From positions 2,650,515 through 2,714,514 of the forward strand of contig JAOSJV010000001.1 of NCBI GenBank assembly GCA_027493935.1: a stretch of DNA of 64,000 nt. Reading direction: 5' to 3'. A model generated the notes under the pieces. The model had not been told where the DNA came from and ran no database searches. It saw only the letters and a list, made by a program, of their open reading frames with translations. Numbering within the stretch: the first letter of the stretch is position 1; each line of letters begins with the position of its first letter. Source of the DNA: Burkholderiales bacterium (GTDB taxonomy: Bacteria; Pseudomonadota; Gammaproteobacteria; Burkholderiales; SG8-39). Positions 1 through 8,313 of this stretch are shown here, one piece after another. A program made the position numbers and the translations under genes.

Positions 1-633
1 CACCGCGCGCACATGCGCGAAGACCTCGCGCTTTGCGTCGGCGGCGATACGGTCTTCCGCGAGAAGTGGCTTCCGGCGCGAGTGGGCGAGGCGCCGGTCT
101 CCTGGGGCGCCCTCGACCGCACCGCGCTCACCGCCCAGAACATCGTGCCGGCCTGCTGCGACGCGCCGGCGGCGCTCGAGGGTCCGTTCACCACCGGTTG
201 TATCGAGCGGACCTCGTTCGAGAAGGTCACTGGCGGCACGCGCGTCCGCTTCGAGCATTTCAGCGATGCCGAGCGGCGGGGCGAGCTCGTGCTGGACGAG
301 CATCCGGACGAGCACGGCACCTGCTTCGTGGTGCAGGGCCGCGGCCTCGTGGTGATCTCCTCGTGCGGGCACGCCGGGATCGTGAACACCGTGCGCACCG
401 CGATGAAGGTCGCCAACGTCCCGAAGCTGCACGCGGTGATCGGCGGATTTCATCTCGGGATGGCGAGCGCCGAATACATCGGCCACACCGTCGACGAGCT
501 CGCCGCTCTCCGGCCCGACGCGATCATCCCGATGCACTGCACCGGCGCGCCCTTCATCGAGGCCATGCGGCACCGCATGCCGGACCGCGTCGTGGCCAAC
601 AACCTCGGCAGCCGGTTCACCTTCGGCGCGTAG
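1..633 (+). CDS. MBL-fold metallohydrolase, 3' part (start lies before the window)
   Basis: C-terminal part of a metallo-beta-lactamase-fold hydrolase of the 7,8-dihydropterin-6-methyl-phosphate synthase-like group. The frame is open to base 1; the first ATG inside the window is at 13 but the family is usually about 280 residues or more, so the real start is upstream. Seen: the SCGHAG motif near residue 120 from that ATG, GGFHLG about 25 residues later, and PMHCTG near residue 175, which supply the metal-binding histidines of the second half of the fold. The N-terminal HxHxDH motif would lie outside the window. The substrate is unknown. Nothing is in tight operon spacing downstream. Confidence 0.8.
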   Translation, partial: HRAHMREDLALCVGGDTVFREKWLPARVGEAPVSWGALDRTALTAQNIVPACCDAPAALEGPFTTGCIERTSFEKVTGGTRVRFEHFSDAERRGELVLDEHPDEHGTCFVVQGRGLVVISSCGHAGIVNTVRTAMKVANVPKLHAVIGGFHLGMASAEYIGHTVDELAALRPDAIIPMHCTGAPFIEAMRHRMPDRVVANNLGSRFTFGA

Positions 634-943
634 CAAACGCCTTCGCGCAACGTCTGGCGGGCGCGCGCGCCGGCGGGTCCGGCCGCGACACTCCGGGAAG
701 CGGGAACGTCCCGTCGCTGGCGGTGTGCTGCACGGCGCGCGGCGCGCGAGCCCTCCGGCCATCGCGGCAGATGCAGCCGCGTGACGTTGGACCCGTCTTG
801 GCCCAGTACACGGCCGGGCCAGCCACAGGCACCGTGGGCGCAGGATGGGCTCGTCCTAGCGCGCCGCACGGCAAGAAACCCCTCGACGGGAAGGTGTACG
901 ATGCCACCGAGCGCGCGCATGCGGCGCGCCAGGGGAGGAATGT
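634..943. other. Intergenic stretch with no convincing gene
   Basis: About 310 bases between the MBL-fold gene and the AraC fragment. Open frames here are antisense or shifted shadows with arginine/proline-rich translations, typical of non-coding high-GC DNA. A purine-rich stretch ending in GGGGAGGAATGT lies just before the ATG at 944 and could act as that gene's ribosome binding site. I see no RNA gene or repeat. Confidence 0.5.
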
Positions 944-1306
944 ATGCGTGCAGCCGAAGGACCGGTCCGGATCCGGTCGTTCGCCGACGAGGACGTGCTG
1001 CGCCCCCGGTTCGGCATCCGTTCGGGCGGCATGGCGGCCGGCAACCGTCTCTCGCACCGGCACGACGACTTCGAGGTGCTGTTCCTCGCTTCCGAGGCGT
1101 CGGCGCGGCGGATCGGCCTGCACGAACGCGCCATCCGGCACGGCCGCATCTTCTTCATCGCACCGATGACGCCGCACCAGATGCGCTTCGATGCCGACGC
1201 CGCGTGCGATCAGCTTCTCACGGCCGCGGCGCGCAGGCCCCTGGACTGGTCTTCTCCGGGAGCGCCTGCGAACCCCGCAGCGCACAGACGGCATGATTCG
1301 CGTTGA
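944..1306 (+). pseudogene. Truncated AraC-type regulator (cupin sensor domain only)
   Basis: The first about 90 residues resemble the N-terminal cupin sensor domain of AraC-family regulators: a HRHDDFEVLFL-type strand, then the hallmark FFIAPMTPHQMRF loop. After residue 90 the translation becomes low-complexity and the frame stops at 120 residues, without the two C-terminal helix-turn-helix motifs that such regulators need. A good ribosome binding site precedes the ATG. The 3' end abuts the split transketolase genes, so this is probably the remnant of their former regulator, truncated by deletion. I cannot tell whether the remaining cupin fold is expressed. Confidence 0.6.
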
Positions 1307-2192
1307 GCACAGTCCGATGCAGAAGCGCGCGCGGCTGAACGGCAAGTCCCCCGGCGGCTGCGGCGACGGCAGGCTACGGGCAGGCGCGCCCGCGCCGGTT
1401 CGCGTCGGCGATCTCGCGCGGCTCGCGACGCGGATCCGGCTCCACGCCGTCCACATGGTGGGAATCCAGGGCTTCGGCTACCTCGGCCAGGCCCTGTCCG
1501 CGGCGGAGATCTTCGCCGCGCTCTACGGCGGCGGCCTGATGCGCCCCGGCTGGGACCGCTTCTGCCTCTCGCCCGCGCATTACGCGGTCGTACACTACGC
1601 CGCGGCCGCCGAGGTCGGGCTGCTCCATCCGGAAGCGCTCAAGTCCTACGGCAGGGACGGCACCGAGCTGGAAGCGATCAGCACCGAGCGCACGCCGCTC
1701 CTCGACCTGACGTGCGGGTCGCTCGCGCAGGTGATCTCGGGCGCGATCGGCTTTGCGCTCGCTTCGCGTTATGCCAAGGACGACCGGCGCGTGTTCGCGC
1801 TCCTGAGCGACGGCGAGATGGAGGAGGGTCAGACCTGGGAAGCGGCCATGTTCGCCGCGCATCACGCGCTGGATCGCCTGGCGGTCGTGATCGACGCCAA
1901 CAACTCGCAGGTGGACGGGCAAGTGAACTCGGTGACGACGCTCGAGCCGCTCGCCGACAAGTGGCGGGCGTTCGGCTGGCGCGCGCTCGAGGTGGACGGT
2001 CACGACGCGGACGCGCTCGTGGCATCGATGCAATCGACCGCTTCGGAGCGCAAGCCCCTGGTCGTCATCGGTCGCACGCAGATCCTGGGCGGCCTGAAGT
2101 CGGTCCCGGCGACCGCGGACGGCCATTTTCTCAAGCTGGATCCGGCGCTGAAGGCGGCGGTCATCGCCGAGCTGGAGGCCCGCCTTGCTTAG
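1293..2192 (+). CDS. Split transketolase, N-terminal (TPP-binding) subunit
   Basis: Thiamine-diphosphate-binding half of a two-subunit transketolase-like enzyme. Seen: an N-terminal helix ending in HAVHMVG, LSPAHYA, the segment LTCGSLAQVISGAIGFALA, and the TPP/Mg motif LLSDGEMEEGQTWEA running to DANNSQVDG. About 299 residues from ATG 1293; ATG 1317 is an equally good start, and neither has a strong Shine-Dalgarno. It overlaps the next gene by 8 bases, so the two are translated together. Split transketolases of this type often occur in accessory sugar or ketone metabolism rather than the pentose phosphate pathway; the substrate here is not evident. Confidence 0.88.
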   Translation: MIRVEHSPMQKRARLNGKSPGGCGDGRLRAGAPAPVRVGDLARLATRIRLHAVHMVGIQGFGYLGQALSAAEIFAALYGGGLMRPGWDRFCLSPAHYAVVHYAAAAEVGLLHPEALKSYGRDGTELEAISTERTPLLDLTCGSLAQVISGAIGFALASRYAKDDRRVFALLSDGEMEEGQTWEAAMFAAHHALDRLAVVIDANNSQVDGQVNSVTTLEPLADKWRAFGWRALEVDGHDADALVASMQSTASERKPLVVIGRTQILGGLKSVPATADGHFLKLDPALKAAVIAELEARLA

Positions 2193-3186
2193 GCCGCCCT
2201 ACGAGATCGTGCTGAAGCCGTACGGGAAGGCGCTCGTCGAGCTCGCGCGCGAGCGCACCGACATCATCTGCCTGAGCGGAGACCTCACGCGCCAGACCGA
2301 GACCGATCTGTTCCGCGATGCGCTGCCGGACCGCTTCATCAACGTCGGGATGGCCGAGGCCAACATGATCGGCATCGCCGGCGGGCTTGCCCGCGCCGGA
2401 CACACGGTGTTCGTCAACACGTTCGGCGTGTTCTGCACCCGGCGCTGCTACGACCAGGTCGCGATGGCGATCGCCTATCCCAACCTGGACGTGAAGATCG
2501 TCGGCTTCATGCCGGGCCTCTCCAGCCCCGGCGGGCCCAGCCACCAGGCGATCGACGACGTCGCGCTCATGCGGGCGCTGCCCAACATGACGGTCGTCGA
2601 TCTCGCAGATGCAGTCGAGATCTCGCAGGCCGTGCGGGCGGTGGTCGAGCGGCGCGGCCCGGTGTATCTGCGCCTGAAGCGCGGCGAGATTCCCGTGGTT
2701 TCGGAAGCCTCGCGCCGGTTCTCGCTGCACGAAGCGCAAGTGGCGAAGAAGGGGCGGGAGGCCTGCATCGTGGCCTCGGGCATGATGGTGCCGGCCGCGC
2801 TGGTGGCGGCGGACGTCCTGGACGCGAACGGCGTCTCGACCTGCGTGATCAACTCGCCGGTGATCAAGCCGCTCGACGCGGCGACGATCGTGGCAGCGGC
2901 GCGCGGTGCGCGCGCCGTCGTCACCGCCGAGAACCACTCGGTGATCGGCGGCCTCGGCTCGGCCGTGGCCGAGGCGCTTGCGGAGGCGGGCGTTGGCGTG
3001 CCGCTGCGCCGCATCGGCGTGGCCGACGTCTTCGCCGAGTCCGGCAGCCGCGAGTACCTGTTCGACCGCTACAACCTCGGTGTGCAGAACATCGTAGACG
3101 CCGCCTGGATCACGATCGCCCCCACGAAACCCGTCCCCGCGGCGCCAGCCATGCCGCTGACCGCGGGCACCTACGCCCCCGTCTGA
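2185..3186 (+). CDS. Split transketolase, C-terminal (pyrimidine-binding) subunit
   Basis: Partner of the preceding subunit, 333 residues, with the transketolase pyrimidine-binding domain followed by the transketolase C-terminal domain. Seen: CLSGDLTRQTETDLF, RFINVGMAEANMIGIAGGLA with the catalytic glutamate, VFVNTFGVFCTRRCYDQ and GLSSPGGPSHQAIDDVA. The start is a TTG at 2185, supported by GGAGG at 2174-2178 six bases upstream; no ATG fits the family N-terminus. Translation is coupled to the upstream gene by the 8-base overlap. Acts in the cytoplasm as an alpha2beta2-type complex by analogy. Confidence 0.88.
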   Translation: MLRPPYEIVLKPYGKALVELARERTDIICLSGDLTRQTETDLFRDALPDRFINVGMAEANMIGIAGGLARAGHTVFVNTFGVFCTRRCYDQVAMAIAYPNLDVKIVGFMPGLSSPGGPSHQAIDDVALMRALPNMTVVDLADAVEISQAVRAVVERRGPVYLRLKRGEIPVVSEASRRFSLHEAQVAKKGREACIVASGMMVPAALVAADVLDANGVSTCVINSPVIKPLDAATIVAAARGARAVVTAENHSVIGGLGSAVAEALAEAGVGVPLRRIGVADVFAESGSREYLFDRYNLGVQNIVDAAWITIAPTKPVPAAPAMPLTAGTYAPV

Positions 3187-3210
3187 GCACCACTCCAAGG
3201 AGACGTGACG

Positions 3211-4071
3211 ATGTCACTGCAGAAGTTCGTGCCGACGCCCAGGTACGAGGAATACAAGGAGCTCTTCAAGGATTTCTACAAGCTGGAGCGGCGGGCCGAC
3301 GGCGTGCTGCTCGTACAGGCCCACACCAACGGCGGTCCGGTCCAGCTGAGCGTGGAGAACCACCGCTCCCTCGGCCAGCTGCTCAAGGTGGTCGGTGCCG
3401 ACCCGGAGAACGAGATCATGATCATCACCGGGTCGGGCGGAGAATTCATGATGGACTCCGACCCCGAGGGCTTCAAGCTCGAGGAGCAGGATCTCGCGCA
3501 CTGGGCGTACGAGTACGCCTACAAGGACGGCCGCATCAACGTGAGCGCGCTCGTCAACGACCTCGAGATACCGACCATCGGCGTGCTGAACGGCCCGGGA
3601 TTCCACACTGAGATCTGCCTGATGTGCGACATCACGCTGTGCGCCGAGGACGCAACGATCTTCGACCTGCACTACGACATCGGCTCGGTGCCGGGCGACG
3701 GCATCCACACCTGCTTCCAGGAACTGCTCGGCGTGAAGCGCGCGGCCTATGCGCTGCTCACCGGCGAGGCGATCGATGCCCGCAAGGCGCTCGACTACGG
3801 GATGGTGAACGAGGTCCTGCCGCGCGACCAGTTGATCCCGCGCGCCTACAAAATCGCCGATCACATCATGACGCAGCCGCGGATCACGCGCCGTCTGACG
3901 ACGCAGGTCGTGCGTCGGCCCTGGAAGCAGCGCGTCACCGACAACCTGGACGGCGGGTTCGGCATCCAGATGTTCGCCCACCTCGCGAAGAAGAGGGCGA
4001 TGCACGGCCACAAGCACATCGCCGACACGGTCGACTACGTGCGCAAAGGCAAGAAGAACAACTTCGACTAG
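3211..4071 (+). CDS. Crotonase-superfamily hydrolase resembling 6-oxocamphor hydrolase
   Basis: Crotonase-fold protein of about 286 residues. Against my memory of 6-oxocamphor hydrolase it matches NGPGFHTEI, FDLHYDIGSVPGDGIH and LLTGEAIDARKALDYG, and appears to keep the two histidines and the PGDG aspartate used there to cleave a C-C bond of a beta-diketone. It therefore more likely performs retro-Claisen hydrolysis of a cyclic diketone than hydration of an enoyl-CoA. Start ATG 3211 is preferred over GTG 3205 because AAGGAG at 3197-3202 is eight bases before the ATG. It follows the split transketolase by 24 bases, so all three probably form one operon. The substrate assignment is inference. 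Confidence 0.75.
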   Translation: MSLQKFVPTPRYEEYKELFKDFYKLERRADGVLLVQAHTNGGPVQLSVENHRSLGQLLKVVGADPENEIMIITGSGGEFMMDSDPEGFKLEEQDLAHWAYEYAYKDGRINVSALVNDLEIPTIGVLNGPGFHTEICLMCDITLCAEDATIFDLHYDIGSVPGDGIHTCFQELLGVKRAAYALLTGEAIDARKALDYGMVNEVLPRDQLIPRAYKIADHIMTQPRITRRLTTQVVRRPWKQRVTDNLDGGFGIQMFAHLAKKRAMHGHKHIADTVDYVRKGKKNNFD

Positions 4072-4072
4072 C

Positions 4073-4281
4073 GTCCCGAGTCAGAAGTTCGTCGAACGCG
4101 TTCATCGAGAGCAAGGCACTCGACTAGTGCGCGGACGCGACCGCAGGCATGCGAAAAACCGCACCGTTCGTCGTCAGGCTAGGCGCGCGACGCCGCCAAG
4201 ACTGGCCGTCTTGGCAAGGAGCGGAACGACGCTTGGCGGCGAACCGTGCGGTTTTTCGTCGACGGATCTCTGACTCGGGAC
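4073..4281. repeat. Nested inverted repeats, MITE-like or strong hairpin region
   Basis: A 209-base block framed by a perfect 13-base inverted repeat (4073-4085 with 4269-4281). Inside it, 4152-4170 and 4240-4258 form a 19-base inverted repeat with one mismatch, and an 8-base perfect hairpin occurs at 4195-4202/4208-4215. Another pairing, 4192-4200 with 4232-4240, competes with that hairpin. It starts two bases after the stop codon of the crotonase-like gene. It could be a transcription terminator, a small non-autonomous element or a bidirectional attenuator; no protein is encoded. Confidence 0.7.
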
Positions 4282-4438
4282 ACTCTAGCGGAGAGCAGCC
4301 GGTGCAGCGCGCTCGCGCCCGTGGCACGCCGCGCCCGTCGCCGACGTTCCGGCGCACCAGCGGTTGCGAATCGACCGATCGCGCGCGTACCCGCGCGCCC
4401 TGGTATGCGTGACCCGTCGCAACCCGGCCGAGCGGCCG

Positions 4439-5341
4439 TCACAGGCCGAATGTGCCGAGATCGATGGCGTAGACCGACGAGGTCGCGGTGATGAACAGCC
4501 GGTTCTTCTGCGGGCCGCCGAACACGCAGTTCGACACCGCCTCGGGAACGAGGATCTTTCCCAGCCGCCTGCCCGCCTCCGAATAGACCTGTATGCCGTC
4601 GCCCGCGCTGGTGAAGACGTGGCCGCGCCGGTCGATGCGGAATCCGTCGGCGATTCCCGGCTCGATCACCGCGAAGACGCGGCTGTTGCTGAGGTACCGG
4701 CCATCGACGACGTCGAACATGCGAATATGATGCTTGCCGTTCGGATCGTGCGAGCGCGACGAATCGGACACGTACAGCTTGTCCGCGTTCGGACTGAACG
4801 CCAGGCCGTTCGGCTTCTCGAAATCGTCCGCGACGATGCTCACTTCGCCCGAGACGGGATCGTAGCGGTAGACGTTATTGGCGCCGATCTCGCTCGGGGC
4901 CGCGTAGCCTTCGTCGTTGCTCATGATCCCGTAGTTCGGGTCCGAGAACCAGATCGTCCCATCGGTCTTGACCGTCACGTCGTTCGGCGAGTTGAGCCGC
5001 TTGCCCGCGTAATGGCCGACGAGCGTCACCACGTTCCCGTCGGGCTCGGTGCGGCTGATGCGCCGCCCCAGATGCTCACAGGTCACGAGCCGGCCCTGCA
5101 GGTCGCGGTAGTTGCCGTTGGCGAACTGCGAAGGCGCGCGGAAGATCCGCGCACCGTCCTTCCGCGTCCACTTGAACATGCGGTTGTTCGGAACGTCGCT
5201 CCACACGAGCGCGTCGTCCTCGTGGAAATAGACCGGGCCTTCGGCCCATTTCGCGCCCGTCCACAGTCGCTCGAGCCGGGCGTTCGCGACCAGCAGTTCC
5301 TCCATCGATGCGTCTTCGATGACGATTCCTTCCCAGCGCAT
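4439..5341 (-). CDS. SMP-30/gluconolactonase family lactonase
   Basis: About 300 residues, the normal length for the six-bladed SMP-30/gluconolactonase/LRE family. Seen: KWAEGPVYFHEDDALVWSDV with the first metal-ligand glutamate, KRLNSPNDVTVKTDGTIWFSD with the asparagine ligand, EKPNGLAFSPNADKLYVSDS with the second asparagine and the aspartate, and IADGFRIDRRGHVFTSAGDG. Such enzymes hydrolyse sugar or other lactones with one divalent metal; there is no signal peptide, so it is probably cytoplasmic. It is divergent from the LVIVD gene, with 237 bases between their starts. GGAGGGG lies just before the ATG. Confidence 0.85.
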   Translation of the reverse strand: MRWEGIVIEDASMEELLVANARLERLWTGAKWAEGPVYFHEDDALVWSDVPNNRMFKWTRKDGARIFRAPSQFANGNYRDLQGRLVTCEHLGRRISRTEPDGNVVTLVGHYAGKRLNSPNDVTVKTDGTIWFSDPNYGIMSNDEGYAAPSEIGANNVYRYDPVSGEVSIVADDFEKPNGLAFSPNADKLYVSDSSRSHDPNGKHHIRMFDVVDGRYLSNSRVFAVIEPGIADGFRIDRRGHVFTSAGDGIQVYSEAGRRLGKILVPEAVSNCVFGGPQKNRLFITATSSVYAIDLGTFGL

Positions 5342-5490
5342 GGAATATCCCCTCCTGAACGGGCACCGCGGCAGCGCCGACCGATGCCGCGTCCCTCAGC
5401 CGAGCATCGCCGCCTCGGCCGGTGGCCTGGCGACCGGGCCGCCGGCACCACCGCTGGCGGCAGCATGTCCGAGCGCTCCCCGCCTCAGCG

Positions 5491-5505
5491 TTGACTTATG
5501 TTAAA
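5491..5505 (+). promoter_or_regulatory. TATGTTAAA site upstream of the LVIVD gene
   Basis: TTGAC followed by TATGTTAAA (5497-5505) lies in the divergent region between the lactonase and LVIVD genes. The same nine bases occur at 41940-41948 in front of the XRE-cupin regulator. This is a candidate operator; the protein that binds it is unknown. Confidence 0.3.
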
Positions 5506-5578
5506 GAACCAGCGCACCCCGGCATGCAAGTGTTGCATGCCTATCATCGATCCGGTCCACGCGGGCAAGGACGAGAAC

Positions 5579-6831
5579 ATGACCGGCAGCGAGCTTCCTC
5601 GACCCGATTACGCCACTGCAAACATGCGCCTGGTCGGCTACAGCGACCAGGGCGGTCGACCGGACGGCGTCCAGGTCATGGTGCACGGCGGCTACGCCTA
5701 CGTCGGGCACATCTTCTCCAAAGGGTTCAGCGTCATCGACGTGCGGGACCCGGCCCGCCCGGGGACGGTGAAGTACGTCGCCGCGCCGCCCAACACCTGG
5801 ACGCTGCACCTGCAGCTGGCCGACGAGCTGCTGCTCGTCATCCACAACAAGGACATGTTCGCGCAGGCGGAGCTCGCCGACGAGAAGGCCTACTACAAGG
5901 GTGCCGTCGACCATCACGCGAAGGCCGAGACCGGGCGCGACTGGTCGGCCGGCATGGCGGTCTACGACGTCTCCCGGCCCGGCGACCCGCGCGAGATCGG
6001 TTTCATGCCGGTCGAGGGCACCGGGCTGCACCGCATCTGGTACGTCGGCGGACGCTGGGCCTACGCCTCGGCGCTGCTCGACGGGTTTTCCGATTACATC
6101 CTCATCACGATCGACCTGGCCGATCCGACGCGCCCGGTGTTGACCGGCCGCTACTGGCTGCCGGGGATGAACCTCGCCGCCGGCGAGCGGCCGGACTGGC
6201 CCTCGCAGAGCGGCCGTTACGGGCTGCACCATCCGATCATCCGCGACGACATCGCCTATTGCAGCTGGCGCGACGCGTGCCTCGCCGTCGTCGACGTGAG
6301 GGACAAGGCCCGGCCGCAGCTCATCACGCGCAAGGTCTGGGCGCCCCCTTCGGCGGCGGCACCCACAACGCCTTGCCGCTGCCCGCGCGCAATCTCCTGG
6401 TGGTGGTCGACGAGACGGTGCTCGACGATCAGGAGGACGGATTCAAGCCGATCTGGATTTTCGACAACCAGGTCAAGTCGAACCCGATCAGCGTCGCGAC
6501 CTTTCCCGCCCCGTGCGACAAGGACTATCTCACGGTCGGCGGCCACTTCGGCCCGCACAATATCCACGAGAACCGGCCCGGCAGCTTCGTCAGCGAAGAG
6601 CTCATCTTCGCGACCTATCAGAACGCGGGTCTGCGGGTGTACGACATCCACAACCAGTTCCGACCGACCGAGGTCGGCGCCTTCGTTCCGCCGCCGCCGG
6701 CGCGCTGGGTCGACCCGCGGCCCAACCGGCCGGTCGTGCTGCACTCGGCCGACGTCTTCGTCGACCGGAACGGCCTGTGCTACCTCTCGGACTTCAACGC
6801 CGGCCTGTACATCGTCGAGTACCGGGGTTGA
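5579..6831 (+). CDS. LVIVD-repeat beta-propeller protein (frameshifted)
   Basis: Protein of about 417 residues once one frameshift is corrected. It carries repeated LVIVD-type propeller blades, for example GYAYVGHIFSKGFSVIDVRD, IAYCSWRDACLAVVDVRD and NAGLRVYDIHN. The function of this family is unknown; it is often secreted or associated with catabolic lactonases. The frame changes in the C5 run at 6344-6348: adding one C restores WAPPFGGGTHNA and joins both halves. Start ATG 5579 has AAGGA seven bases upstream; no signal peptide is evident. Its neighbours, the lactonase (divergent) and the cytochrome (convergent), give a weak hint of a redox or lactone step. Confidence 0.7.
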
Positions 6832-6889
6832 CCCCGCCGGCCGCGATCGCGCGCCGGCCGCCACGGCCCCGCCGCGCGGTCCACGGCCG

Positions 6890-7607
6890 CTACAGATCCT
6901 TGCGCGCCTTGTTGTAGGGGTGCTCGGGGTCGATGCCGAACACCGAACGATAGGTGTCGTACCGGCGGCCGTGGTGTTCCAGCACCACGCACAGCACGAT
7001 GATCACGAGCAGGGTCGCGAGCGTGATGGCCGTCAGCACCGGCATCCGGTATTGCACCAGCCCCGAGGCCACCGCGCCGAGCGCGAACATGCCTGCGAAA
7101 TAGCCGACGTTCTTGTGGAACGCCTCGAACAGGCGCCGGCGCGGCGTCATGCTGTAGTGATCGCCATGCCATGTCGTCGGATCGTCCGGCTTGGCCATGT
7201 GATAGTAGCGGCCGCCATGCGTGCCCCGGAACCAGGTCGACGCCACCTGCAAGCATCCGGAGCACGACCGCCGCAATCCCGAAGAGCGAGTGCACGGACC
7301 CGCTGAACCCGCGGCTCACCGTCATCGCCACCGCCGCGCCCACCACGGCGAGCCCGATGGCGGCGTACAGCACGTACTTGTGGACGTGAAACCACCACCA
7401 CGCCGCGTTCGAGAGCTTGATCTTCTCCCGAATGCCGTGCTGCGTCGGCTTCGGCTTGCCGTAGCGGATCGTCATGACGCACAGCGGTACCAGGACCACC
7501 CAGATCACGAACATCAGAACGGCGTGAAAGTCCCACCGGATCTCGACCGTCCGCCCGAGAAAATCGAGATACACCTCTGTCGGAATATGGGCTTGAGGGG
7601 TGCTCAT
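6890..7607 (-). CDS. Cytochrome b561-type membrane protein (frameshifted)
   Basis: Di-heme cytochrome b-like membrane protein of about 239 residues in two frames. The N-terminal half has a helix VLMFVIWVVLVPLCVMTIRY, then FHVHKYVLYAAIGLAVVG and SVHSLFGIAAVVL with probable heme-ligand histidines; the C-terminal half has NVGYFAGMFALGAVASGLVQ and LTAITLATLLVIIVLCVV. The frame shifts near 7245-7260. It resembles the b561/Ni-hydrogenase cytochrome b group, which passes electrons to or from quinone. The ATG at 7607 is taken as the start; a GTG at 7616 is possible. Converges with the LVIVD gene. Confidence 0.65.
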
Positions 7608-8064
7608 CGAATCCACCGGTGGCAGCGGCCGCGACGCGTTTCGTCCGGCACGAAGTATTGCAAAATCGCGCCTCCGGATTGCGGCGTCCGCGCCGTTGCG
7701 TGACCTGTGCTAAATGTCCACCGCCCCAGGTGTGCGGTGTCGAGTCCGATCAAGCCGACTGCTCGCATGCTCGGCTCGCGGAAGGCTTGTCTTTCTCGCC
7801 TGCTGCGATCGTGGCCGGCGCCGACGCCCTGCCCTGAGGGCAAGTGCGTCGCGCGCGGAATTTCCGTCTTGCAAGCCCTTTGCCTCGGGTGGATCACTCC
7901 CCGAATCCGAACCCGGGCGAGCGCGCGATTGGGGGACGGAAAAGGCCCGCATCGTTGCAATCCCTGCGATTCGCCGAAGTGCGGGCGCTTTCCCTCAGGC
8001 AGCATACGAATCGGGCGCAGAAGCACGGAGCCTGCTAGACTCCGGTCTTATTCGAGGGTCGGCG
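7608..8064. other. Intergenic stretch, nothing recognised
   Basis: About 450 bases between the cytochrome gene start and the small winged-helix gene. Frames here give arginine/serine-rich translations on both strands with no family resemblance. It presumably holds the promoter of the leftward cytochrome gene and that of the rightward small gene. Confidence 0.4.
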
Positions 8065-8313
8065 ATGATGAGCAGAGTTCTGCAGTGCCTGACGAAGCAC
8101 GGTGAGCAGCTCGACTTCGAAATTGCAAAAGAGCTGGGCATGCCGCTTGCAACCGTGCGCGAGCACATAGCCGGCTTGGCGGCCACGGGAGCCGTGGTCA
8201 CCTGCAATCTGACGCGCTTCGAGAACGCCAAGCGGATCGAAGCGTGGGTATGTCGGGTTTCGGGCTACTACCCGCCGGCAGCCGCCGGGCGGAAGCCGAA
8301 ACCGACGACATAG
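8065..8313 (+). CDS. Small winged-helix DNA-binding protein
   Basis: 82 residues. LTKHGEQLDFEIAKELGMPL followed by TVREHIAGLAATGAVVTCNL has the layout of a winged helix-turn-helix: helix, recognition helix, short wing. It ends VSGYYPPAAAGRKPKPT, a tail I associate with small phage- or island-borne regulators in Burkholderiales. Start at ATG 8065 (or 8068) with GAGGGT upstream; longer in-frame extensions to 7714 are unlike protein. It sits at the edge of a gene-poor 1.4-kb stretch, consistent with a remnant of an acquired element. Its target is unknown. Confidence 0.6.
   Translation: MMSRVLQCLTKHGEQLDFEIAKELGMPLATVREHIAGLAATGAVVTCNLTRFENAKRIEAWVCRVSGYYPPAAAGRKPKPTT

Noticed and set aside
33..1169. 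378-residue rightward frame overlapping the MBL gene
   Set aside because: Arginine/alanine-rich shifted translation without motifs, overlapping the MBL-fold frame which has clear metal-ligand motifs.
4068..4290. Target-site duplication CTAGCG around the nested palindrome
   Set aside because: CTAGCG occurs at 4068-4073 and 4285-4290, but the left copy overlaps the repeat end and the right copy is three bases away, so it does not frame the element cleanly.
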